Shown here: one piece after another, positions 1 to 6,067 of the stretch
How the letters are laid out: every line of letters starts with the position of its first letter
Numbering within the stretch: position 1 is the first letter of the stretch
NCBI GenBank assembly: GCA_937894465.1
Contig: CALCRE010000309.1
Span: forward strand, 1-7,755
Length of the DNA stretch: 7,755 bases
Direction: 5' to 3'
From: an uncultured Clostridia bacterium
GTDB taxonomy: Bacteria > Bacillota > Clostridia > JAAYHZ01
The notes under the pieces: generated by a model
Databases searched by the model: none
Seen by the model: the letters and a program-made list of their open reading frames with translations, nothing else
What the model was told of the DNA's origin: nothing
Made by a program: the position numbers and the translations under genes

Positions 1-730
1 AAAAGGCGTCTTGAAAGGTGTTTCTATGTGTAAAATTTTTGGCATTGATGCACTGACCATCATCGGCGGAGACGGTTCCTTCCGAGGAGGATTGGACTTG
101 AGTAAAGCCGGTGTTCCGGTCATCTGTATTCCGGCAACCATTGACAATGATGTGGGTTGCACGGACTATACCATCGGATTTGACACTGCATTGAATACTG
201 TTTCAGAAGCGCTGGATAAAATAAAGGACACCGGATATTCTCATGATCGGGTCAGTGTTTTGGAGGTCATGGGAAGAAAAGCAGGTTACATTGCCATTAA
301 CACCGGGATTGCCGGAGGAGCGGAAGTTGTCTTAATCCCTGAAGAACCGGTAGATTATGAAAAAGACGTAATTCGCCCCATACTCGAAGGAAGAAACAGG
401 GGAAAATCGGATTTTAACGTGATTGTCGCTGAAGGCGTGGAAATGGATGTTCCGGACATTGCCCGTCTGATTGAAGAAAGAACCGGTATCACGACTCGAT
501 ATACAATTTTAGGTTACATACAGCGAGGTGGTATCCCAACGGTTAATGACCGTGTTATGGCCAGCAGAATGGGAGCGAAAGCCGTTATGGACATTCACGA
601 AGGTAAATTGAACCGTGTTATTGCGTACAAGAACGGAAAAGTCGTAGATTTTGACATAGATGATGCTTTGAAACAAACAAAAAGTATTGATGAGGATTTG
701 ATCGAATTAGAAAGAATACTGTCACTATAA
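1..730 (+). CDS. pfkA: 6-phosphofructokinase, ATP-type, 5'-truncated by window edge
   Basis: This cytoplasmic glycolytic enzyme phosphorylates fructose 6-phosphate to fructose 1,6-bisphosphate. The reading frame is already open at base 2, and roughly the first 75 residues of a protein of about 320 lie outside the window. The TTG at 11 is therefore not the true start. Visible hallmarks are GGDGS (bases 65-79), the catalytic TIDND (137-151, with the proton-abstracting Asp), the FDTALNT segment, SHDR, EVMGRKAG, VAEGVE and LGYIQRGG. The Gly after GGD, rather than Asp, points to ATP and not pyrophosphate as donor. Two differences from the E. coli enzyme, placed from memory of the family, are Ala instead of Gly just before TIDND (position 124) and Tyr instead of His in LGH (position 249, fructose 6-phosphate site). 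Both are conservative enough for an active enzyme. pgsA follows after 25 bases with no terminator between them. Confidence 0.95.
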   Translation, partial: KGVLKGVSMCKIFGIDALTIIGGDGSFRGGLDLSKAGVPVICIPATIDNDVGCTDYTIGFDTALNTVSEALDKIKDTGYSHDRVSVLEVMGRKAGYIAINTGIAGGAEVVLIPEEPVDYEKDVIRPILEGRNRGKSDFNVIVAEGVEMDVPDIARLIEERTGITTRYTILGYIQRGGIPTVNDRVMASRMGAKAVMDIHEGKLNRVIAYKNGKVVDFDIDDALKQTKSIDEDLIELERILSL

Positions 731-755
731 AGTAAGGAAAAGTATAGAGGAAAAA

Positions 756-1295
756 ATGAATTTACCAAATTTCTTGACACTGATACGATTTATATTGATA
801 CCGTTTTGCGGATATGCTTTGTATACCGATCGGTTTTTACTTGCAGGGATTTTATTCGTCGCTGCATGCCTGACTGATTTACTCGACGGATATGTAGCCA
901 GAAAATACGATATGATTACCAACTTCGGGAAGCTGGCCGACCCGGCTGCTGACAAGTTGTTGTTACTCACGGTCTTATTTATTTTGGCAATCAAAAACAT
1001 TATTCCCATGGTAATTCCTGTGATCGTGCTGGTTAAAGAAAGCATCATGGGTATAGGCGGTTTGATATTATTAAAGAAAAAATATGTAGTCAGTGCTCAC
1101 GTATATGGTAAATTAGCGACATTTTTTTTCAACTTTTCAGTGGCGATCATTATCTTTTTAAAACCTAATACCGTCATAACGAATATTTTGCTCGTCATTT
1201 CCGTAGTATTAATGTTTGTTGCTTTAATTTATTATACTAAAGGGTATTTTAAAATTAAAGAAAAGGTTGTTGAAAATGAAGCTGAAAACAGTTAG
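756..1295 (+). CDS. pgsA: CDP-diacylglycerol--glycerol-3-phosphate 3-phosphatidyltransferase
   Basis: This integral membrane enzyme joins CDP-diacylglycerol and glycerol 3-phosphate to give phosphatidylglycerophosphate, the precursor of phosphatidylglycerol and cardiolipin. The complete CDP-alcohol phosphatidyltransferase signature is present: D41-x2-D44-G45-x2-A48-R49-x8-G58-x3-D62-x3-D66, whose Asp residues bind metal and catalyse transfer. The N terminus MNLPNFLTLIRFILIP is typical of PgsA rather than of phosphatidylserine synthase. The remainder is several hydrophobic helices with a charged C-terminal tail, and 179 residues is the usual PgsA length. The ATG at 756 follows AGAGGAAAAA. Other CDP-alcohol transferases share the catalytic motif, so the exact acceptor is inferred from the N-terminal pattern and length. 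It is probably co-transcribed with pfkA and the DUF5685 gene. Confidence 0.93.
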   Translation: MNLPNFLTLIRFILIPFCGYALYTDRFLLAGILFVAACLTDLLDGYVARKYDMITNFGKLADPAADKLLLLTVLFILAIKNIIPMVIPVIVLVKESIMGIGGLILLKKKYVVSAHVYGKLATFFFNFSVAIIIFLKPNTVITNILLVISVVLMFVALIYYTKGYFKIKEKVVENEAENS

Positions 1296-1310
1296 ATAAC
1301 AAGGTGATTT

Positions 1311-2204
1311 ATGTTTGGTTATATACATCCGTTAAAACCGGAGATGAAAGTAAAAGATTATGAAAAGTTCAGGGCATACTATTGCGGTGTATGTCACTCC
1401 ATCTCCAAACGGACCGGCCAATCAGCCAGGTTAGCTTTGACATATGATGCTTGCTTTTATGCGATATTTTTAGATGCGTTGTATATGGATTCCGAAACTA
1501 GCTTTGAAACGTTTCGATGTATCCGCCATCCGGTCAATAAAAGACCTATGGCTGTCAATTCAAGCTGTACCGACTATGCTGCCGATGTGAATGTAATCCT
1601 TGCATGGTATAATCTTATGGATAAATACATAGACGGAGACCGTGCAAAGGCTAAAACGGCAATGACCGTTATGAAAAGAGGATTCGAACGGTGTAGAAAG
1701 CGATATTCCAAGCTTTGTGACCAGGTTTCAAAGCGATTGGATGACTTACATCATTTAGAACAAGAAAAAAGCACTAACATTGATTTGGTTTCCGAAACAT
1801 TTGCCGACATCATAAAAAATATTGCATGTCCGGACTTTTTGAACTTGACGGAACAATCGAAGGAAGCTGTGCAATGGTTAGGATATAATTTGGGAAAATG
1901 GTTGTACTTGATTGATGCTTTTGATGATCTCGAGCAAGATGTAGAAAAAAAACAGTACAATCCTTTTTTGACCCGATATGGATATAACCCTGACCTTAGT
2001 AATATGGAGGAGTTTAAAAAAGAAATTCGTCCGCAAGCGGAGTTTATATTGGTAAACTGTTTGGATCAAATAACCAAAGCTTACGGATTGATTGATGTTA
2101 CAAGGAATCAAGAAATCATTGAAAACATCATTTATATGGGAATGTTGAATAAAACGGATCAAGTTTTACAAGGAGTTAAGAAAAATAATGAAAAATCCGT
2201 ATGA
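1311..2204 (+). CDS. DUF5685 family protein
   Basis: I recognise this as the clostridial DUF5685 family from the start MFGYIHPLKPEMKVKDYEKFRAYYCGVC; its function is unknown. It has 297 residues, no signal peptide and no clear membrane span. The N-terminal part carries C25 and C28 (YYCGVC), then C70 in FRCIRHP and C86 in SSCTDY, which could form a metal or iron-sulfur site. The rest looks mostly helical. Two acidic stretches, D92 to D110 (ADVNVILAWYNLMDKYIDGD) and D202-x2-D205-D206-x3-D210 followed by NPF at 217-219, are spaced like paired Asp motifs of isoprenoid-synthase-fold enzymes. That resemblance is by eye only. AAGGTG precedes the ATG by a normal distance. The end overlaps the J-domain gene by 17 bases, so translation of the two is probably coupled. 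Confidence 0.85.
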   Translation: MFGYIHPLKPEMKVKDYEKFRAYYCGVCHSISKRTGQSARLALTYDACFYAIFLDALYMDSETSFETFRCIRHPVNKRPMAVNSSCTDYAADVNVILAWYNLMDKYIDGDRAKAKTAMTVMKRGFERCRKRYSKLCDQVSKRLDDLHHLEQEKSTNIDLVSETFADIIKNIACPDFLNLTEQSKEAVQWLGYNLGKWLYLIDAFDDLEQDVEKKQYNPFLTRYGYNPDLSNMEEFKKEIRPQAEFILVNCLDQITKAYGLIDVTRNQEIIENIIYMGMLNKTDQVLQGVKKNNEKSV

Positions 2205-2835
2205 GGTATTAGGCGTAAAAGAGACTGCCTCTGATGCAGAAGTGAAAAAGGCTTATCGGGATTTGGTTAAGAAATACCATCCGGATCAATATGCCGACAA
2301 TCCGCTTAAAAAGCTTGCGGAAGAAAAGCTTCGGGAAGTCAATGACGCCTATGACGAAATCACACGCACACGCGCAAATAGAGGAACAGGCTCCGGTTAT
2401 TCCGGATATAACCGGTCCGGAACCGGTTCACAATCGAGTTCTAATCAATCAGGTTATCAAAATAATACGATATTTAATGATATCAGACAGAAAATAAATA
2501 ACGGACAAATCAATGAAGCGGATTTGTTGCTTGAAAAAATCAGTGTCAGAACAGCGGAGTGGTACTTTTTAAAAGGGCTGTTATCTTTTAAGAGAGGCTG
2601 GTATGACGCCGCCTATAACCATGTTCAGACTGCTTGTAATATGGATCCGAATAATTTTGAATATCGGCAAACACTTTCGCGCATGAGCAATAACACAAAC
2701 ACATACAGGCAAAGCTCACATAACAGGGGATACCAAAAAAACAACGACACGGATATATGTTCCATATGTACTGCATTGTATTGTGCCGATTGTTGCTGTG
2801 AGTGTGCAGGAGGCGACTTAATCGCTTGTTGCTAA
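2188..2835 (+). CDS. J-domain protein with TPR-like region and cysteine-rich C-terminal tail
   Basis: This is a DnaJ-family co-chaperone-like protein of 215 residues. An N-terminal J domain (about 3-62) carries the HPD motif at 31-33 that stimulates DnaK ATPase. A Gly/Ser/Tyr/Asn-rich linker (about 65-93) follows, then a helical segment (about 95-166) with TPR-like features such as WYFLKGLLSFKRGWYDAA and NMDPNNFEY. After a second polar linker comes a tail (189-215) with nine cysteines: C191, C194, C199, C202-C204, C206, C214 and C215. It lacks the Gly/Phe region plus CxxCxGxG zinc repeats and the substrate-binding domain of true DnaJ, so it is a specialised J protein, not the housekeeping chaperone. 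AGGAG at 2171-2175 lies 12 bases before the ATG, inside the DUF5685 gene. The tail could bind metal or be lipid-modified; neither can be decided from sequence. Confidence 0.9.
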   Translation: MKNPYEVLGVKETASDAEVKKAYRDLVKKYHPDQYADNPLKKLAEEKLREVNDAYDEITRTRANRGTGSGYSGYNRSGTGSQSSSNQSGYQNNTIFNDIRQKINNGQINEADLLLEKISVRTAEWYFLKGLLSFKRGWYDAAYNHVQTACNMDPNNFEYRQTLSRMSNNTNTYRQSSHNRGYQKNNDTDICSICTALYCADCCCECAGGDLIACC

Positions 2836-2847
2836 AGGATAGTGAGG

Positions 2848-3363
2848 ATGAACAGTAAAACTAAGAAAATTGCAATGGGAGGGATACTGACTGCTTTAAC
2901 CGTACTAGCGGTATTTTCAGCATCGTTTGCTCCATCCGGAAAGATATCGATTTATGTATTGGCATCTTTTTTTACTGCTATATCCATCATTCATTCCGAT
3001 ATCAAGTTCGGATTATTGTTTTACATAACAACATCCGTATTGTCATGGATCGTCCTTCCGAACAAAATGGCTGTTGTTCCTTATATCGGCTTTTTCGGAT
3101 GGTACGGTATTGTAAAAGCGCTCATTGAAAAATTAAACCGTCGATCCTTGGAGTGGATTATAAAAATCATCATCATGAATTTGGTAATGGTTGCAGCATT
3201 TTTTTTCTTTCAATCATTTTTACCTGAAATTGATTTGTCGAAACCTTGGATATGGCCGGTTATTTTAGTGTTGCTACAGGTAATTTATGTGATCTATGAC
3301 TATGTATTTACACTGATCATCGATTATTACTACAGACGGTTCTATAATAAATTTAAAAATTAA
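2848..3363 (+). CDS. small integral membrane protein, six predicted helices
   Basis: I do not recognise a named family with certainty. From ATG 2848 the protein has 171 residues and about six hydrophobic segments, near residues 8-28, 33-48, 53-70, 75-92, 104-124 and 136-160, ending in a basic tail (YYRRFYNKFKN). The start MNSKTKKIAMGGILTALTVL resembles the first helix of ECF-transporter S components and of YybS-like membrane proteins, which also have about six helices, but no ligand signature is visible. I prefer ATG 2848 over the in-frame GTG at 2842 because AAAGGA at 2834-2839 lies 8 bases from the ATG and only 2 from the GTG. It lies 12 bases after the J-domain gene and is probably part of the same transcript, which suggests a membrane partner for that pair. 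Confidence 0.75.
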   Translation: MNSKTKKIAMGGILTALTVLAVFSASFAPSGKISIYVLASFFTAISIIHSDIKFGLLFYITTSVLSWIVLPNKMAVVPYIGFFGWYGIVKALIEKLNRRSLEWIIKIIIMNLVMVAAFFFFQSFLPEIDLSKPWIWPVILVLLQVIYVIYDYVFTLIIDYYYRRFYNKFKN

Positions 3364-3383
3364 CAAACTTTTATGAGTTTGTT
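3362..3383. repeat. perfect 8-bp inverted repeat between membrane-protein and solute-binding-protein genes
   Basis: AACAAACT (3362-3369) and AGTTTGTT (3376-3383) are exact reverse complements separated by six bases, overlapping the stop codon of the upstream gene. The stem has only two G-C pairs and no T tract follows on the + strand, so it is a poor + strand terminator. On the - strand it is followed by AATTTTTAAATTT, but no - strand gene needs termination. It may be an operator or a weak mRNA 3'-end hairpin. Confidence 0.4.
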
Positions 3384-3411
3384 GAAATAGATGTAAACCG
3401 GGGTGTAATGT

Positions 3412-5253
3412 ATGTTAGTTCGAAAAAAGCGACTGCTGTGCCTTTTGTTAACCGTTTCCATGTCCTTTTTACTGTTTTCTTGTTCCTCAGAGGATGGAGG
3501 AAAACCTTATTTGACCACAGAACCTAGAACAAGGTTGGTCATTGAAGGAAACCCCATGGCTGAGTTTTTTGAAATTACTTGGCTTGCCGGAATCAGTGAT
3601 GATCAATATATAGATGGGGGACCGGACGAGTTGATGTTAGAAGAGCGGTATAATGTTGATTTTAAGATATGGAAAATCAGCAACTATGATGCTGAAGGAT
3701 TAACTCAAATGATTTCATCCGGGGATATACCGGATATCGGCTACATACCTTATGCACCTTATGATGCGCCTCGACTCTTACAAGAAGGCTTTACCAGAAC
3801 CGTACCTTTGGATATGTACCAAGACTACTTCCCATACTATTATGAACAGATGCAAAAAAATGCCCCTTACTCTTTCTTATACAACAACATGCCGGATGAT
3901 GAAGGCAACCCCACAGACTATTTCTACGGTGTTTCATTCATTACTTGGAACTACAAATGGTATTACAATGTGCCGCTTATGCGATTGGATTGGTTGGAAA
4001 AGGTGGGGTATGGTATCTCGGAAGATCTGTTGTTTCCCATTACATTGACAGATGATAAATTAGGAAAATTCAGCGGTCAGTTGTATCAAACCAATCATAT
4101 TTTTGGTCATGAAGACATGAATGATATTTTCCGTGCATTTACTGATGCCGACCCGGATGGTAACGGCCGGGATGATACTTATGGAGGAGTGATATTTCAT
4201 CCGAATTTCAGATCCCATTGGATGGATTTGTATTGGGGACAATTCGGCGTCATTGCATCGGATGAGAACTTTTTGTATCTTGAACCTTCAAGTGGTGACG
4301 TGGTACCTTATTATGCCTATTCAGGATACAGAAGTTATTTGGAATGGGCTGTCCATATGCGAGACCAAGGTTATTTGAGAACTCTCCCGGAAGGGTATAT
4401 CAGCAATTCTCCTCAAGGTGCTTGGTATGATCAATTGTTAGAGACTTGGACTACAGGCAAAGTCGGTTACTTTAGCGCCGATATGCAATATTTATGCAGA
4501 CCGGATTTTCCGGAATACTCCGACAGACAACCTCCCCAAAGTATTTGGCTTCACACGGATGAAAATGCTGTATTCGTGGCTTTTCCCGCTTTGGCAGGTC
4601 CCGGGGAATCCGGAACCTGGGGAACTCGCAGATACAATATGGATGCATTTAATGAAGGTAAATTTAGAACCTACACCGTTGGCGCAACTGTTTCTGATCA
4701 AAAGTTGGCAAGGGTGTTTACCATATGGAATGATCGATATACCGATCCGGACAGCGACTTTTGGCGAACAGTGCTCTATGGTGTGGAAGGCATTCATTAC
4801 AGATGGACCGGAGAACCTTGGAAAAGCGGTATGATACGAAAAACCGTTGAAGAGATACCGGAAAAACAAAGAATGTACGGATCCTTTGGTGGAAGCTTTT
4901 CTTCTGAGATCTCTCCTGTATTGAATGAAGCCATGTCTCAATTTTATTCCTTCTTTATTGAAAGCAAATGGGCTGACCAATATACCATCGAACCGTATAA
5001 ATATATTAACACAAAAACCATGGGTTATGAAATGATTGAAGACTATATGGATCTAAGAAGTGAGGTCATAGAAGAGATCAATATACTTGTAGATGACTTT
5101 AGAAATCGTGCATGGGAAGGAAGTTTGGGTAACCCGGAAACAGAATGGAATCAATACATCGAAAAGCTCTACGACACCGGCTTAAAAGACTTGGTGAACA
5201 AATTCTATAACGACAGCGAATTTGAACCCTACGTCCGTCCGGACATCAACTAA
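3412..5253 (+). CDS. extracellular solute-binding lipoprotein of an ABC transporter (LipO-like)
   Basis: This secreted lipoprotein is anchored outside the membrane and presumably delivers a sugar or oligosaccharide to an ABC importer. The signal peptide has a basic start (VRKKR), a hydrophobic core and the lipobox LLFSC with the lipidated C24. The 613 residues are Trp/Tyr-rich and match the long family-1 solute-binding proteins related to LipO; recognisable parts are SSGDIPDIGYIPYAPYD, RLDWLEKVG, and a DADPDGNGRDD loop (about 245-255) resembling an EF-hand/dockerin calcium loop that this group often carries. GGGG at 3400-3403, a modest ribosome site, is 8 bases before ATG 3412. No permease or ATPase gene lies in the window, so it is an orphan or its partners are elsewhere. 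The ligand cannot be stated. A second lipoprotein gene follows after 18 bases. Confidence 0.88.
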   Translation: MLVRKKRLLCLLLTVSMSFLLFSCSSEDGGKPYLTTEPRTRLVIEGNPMAEFFEITWLAGISDDQYIDGGPDELMLEERYNVDFKIWKISNYDAEGLTQMISSGDIPDIGYIPYAPYDAPRLLQEGFTRTVPLDMYQDYFPYYYEQMQKNAPYSFLYNNMPDDEGNPTDYFYGVSFITWNYKWYYNVPLMRLDWLEKVGYGISEDLLFPITLTDDKLGKFSGQLYQTNHIFGHEDMNDIFRAFTDADPDGNGRDDTYGGVIFHPNFRSHWMDLYWGQFGVIASDENFLYLEPSSGDVVPYYAYSGYRSYLEWAVHMRDQGYLRTLPEGYISNSPQGAWYDQLLETWTTGKVGYFSADMQYLCRPDFPEYSDRQPPQSIWLHTDENAVFVAFPALAGPGESGTWGTRRYNMDAFNEGKFRTYTVGATVSDQKLARVFTIWNDRYTDPDSDFWRTVLYGVEGIHYRWTGEPWKSGMIRKTVEEIPEKQRMYGSFGGSFSSEISPVLNEAMSQFYSFFIESKWADQYTIEPYKYINTKTMGYEMIEDYMDLRSEVIEEINILVDDFRNRAWEGSLGNPETEWNQYIEKLYDTGLKDLVNKFYNDSEFEPYVRPDIN

Positions 5254-5495
5254 ATTATTTAGGAGGTAACCATGAAAAGGTTTATCTCAACTTTACTTCT
5301 TGTTGCAATATCAGCGATACTTTTTGTTTCTTGTGCACCAAAAGACAAGATTGAACAGATCCCTGTAGATTTTTTAGAAGAAAACAGAAACTTGACGATG
5401 CCATATGCGCCGATTTTTAATGAATATACCGATGTTTATAAAAGTACTGCCATTGTAAAGGGAACCATTCACAAGATGCAAGAATATGCATCGTA

Positions 5496-5502
5496 TTTTT
5501 TA
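5496..5502 (+). other. candidate -1 frameshift heptamer T TTT TTA
   Basis: In the reading frame of the lipoprotein starting at 5272, codons are TAT TTT TTA, so T TTT TTA has the X XXY YYZ phasing of -1 slippery sites. A one-base slip continues at AAC 5502 in exactly the frame that carries the C-terminal half. A short hairpin (ATGCA 5476-5480 with TGCAT 5487-5491) lies just upstream. No strong downstream pseudoknot or upstream Shine-Dalgarno stimulator is seen, which weakens the recoding reading. Confidence 0.35.
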
Positions 5503-5636
5503 ACAACTATGATGTTTTTAAAAAATATCCTGAACTTAATGAAGACTTTAATAAAGGGGAGGATCAATCCAAAAGCCGATATGGTAAAAATTACACACCC
5601 TATGGTGTTAACGGACAATGGGCCAGTCTGATTCCT

Positions 5637-5921
5637 TTGAATGATGAGGGGTATATTTTCCATGATAAATTGATCTATCTACTCAGCGAAAATACCCAAT
5701 TACTATATGCTCCTAAACCGGAAGAGTTCGAAGGATTAGGACTCATACCGTATTACGGGAATTATTGTGTAAGAAATGACGAGGATTTCGAGGACGACTT
5801 AATGAATTTCATCAATAACGCTATGGAAAATCCACCGTCACCGGAGAAAATGAAAAATGCAGACATCATTTCACTGACAAAATACAACAAGCTTGTAGAA
5901 AAAAATAAAGATGAAGAATAG
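5637..5921 (+). CDS. 3' part of the broken lipoprotein gene, readable alone as 94 residues
   Basis: The downstream frame of the broken lipoprotein contains an ATG at 5641-region sequence only by chance: there is no convincing ribosome site before it, and protein-like coding in this frame already starts at 5502. It is best seen as the C-terminal half of the preceding entry (acidic, with EEFEGLGLIPYYGNYCV and NDEDFEDDLMNFINNAM) and not as an independent gene. Confidence 0.35.
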   Translation: MNDEGYIFHDKLIYLLSENTQLLYAPKPEEFEGLGLIPYYGNYCVRNDEDFEDDLMNFINNAMENPPSPEKMKNADIISLTKYNKLVEKNKDEE

Positions 5922-5968
5922 CAACGGGAATTTTTAATTATAACCCAATCTTGAGCCTGTATCTGTCA

Positions 5969-5997
5969 TTGTTATTATCACATATTTGCGGTAGAAT
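5969..5997 (+). promoter_or_regulatory. sigma-A-type promoter for the DUF1893-DUF3842-mutS2 operon
   Basis: TTGTTA (5969-5974) and TAGAAT (5992-5997) are separated by 17 bases, matching TTGACA at four of six and TATAAT at five of six positions. They sit in the only long gap between genes in this half, with transcription expected to start near 6004, giving a leader of about 64 bases before the TTG start at 6068. Confidence 0.6.
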
Positions 5998-6006
5998 AGT
6001 TCCGAT

Positions 6007-6032
6007 GGGAATTATACTTTCTGTTCATTCCC
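6007..6032 (+). promoter_or_regulatory. leader hairpin upstream of the DUF1893 gene
   Basis: GGGAAT (6007-6012) pairs exactly with ATTCCC (6027-6032) across a 14-base loop, right at the expected 5' end of the transcript. It is short and could stabilise the mRNA or be an operator; no known riboswitch is recognised. Confidence 0.3.
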
Positions 6033-6067
6033 TTCATAAGTATTAGGATAAAAGTAGGTAAAGGAAC

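Larger units (their letters stand above)
5272..5921 (+). pseudogene. short lipoprotein with a -1 frame break at a run of six T
   Basis: The N-terminal part is translated from ATG 5272 (strong AGGAGGT at 5261-5267) and shows a signal peptide with lipobox LFVSC, C21 lipidated. This frame ends at TGA 5629-5631, giving 119 residues. After about residue 76 (ASYF) it becomes Met-rich and unlike a real protein. The -1 frame from AAC 5502 reads NNYDVFKKYPELNEDF and stays open to TAG 5919-5921 with protein-like sequence through DEGYIFHDKLIY and KLVEKNKDEE. One extra T at 5496-5501, or a -1 slip there, gives one lipoprotein of about 216 residues. I do not recognise the family. It probably belongs with the upstream solute-binding protein. 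Whether it is a pseudogene, a sequencing error or recoded is open. Confidence 0.7.

Noticed and set aside
725..1048. 107-codon open frame on the - strand across pgsA
   Set aside because: It is antisense to the catalytic motif of pgsA, and its composition mirrors the hydrophobic helices read backwards.
2393..2429. Cluster of CCGG palindromes (TCCGGA, AACCGGT twice, GAACCGGTTC)
   Set aside because: It falls in codons for the Gly/Ser/Tyr/Asn linker of the J protein and is explained by TCC-GGA, AAC-CGG and GGA-ACC codon pairs, which are common throughout the window.
3343..3348. Perfect TATAAT that could drive the solute-binding-protein gene
   Set aside because: It lies in coding sequence and no acceptable -35 box occurs 16-18 bases upstream (TCGATT at 17); no extended -10 TG.
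3382..3411. TTGAAA followed by TAATGT as a promoter for the solute-binding-protein gene
   Set aside because: The -10 match is poor and it would place the transcription start inside the coding region.
3752..4048. 98-codon + strand frame inside the solute-binding-protein gene
   Set aside because: Met/Thr/Cys-rich out-of-frame shadow of the lipoprotein; no ribosome site.
4492..4980. 162-codon open frame on the - strand inside the solute-binding-protein gene
   Set aside because: It lies wholly within a strong + strand gene, has no ribosome site, and its translation shows no recognisable family.
5922..5968. Possible terminator after the broken lipoprotein gene
   Set aside because: Only GGG and CCC can be paired across a long AT-rich loop, with no stable stem and no following T run.
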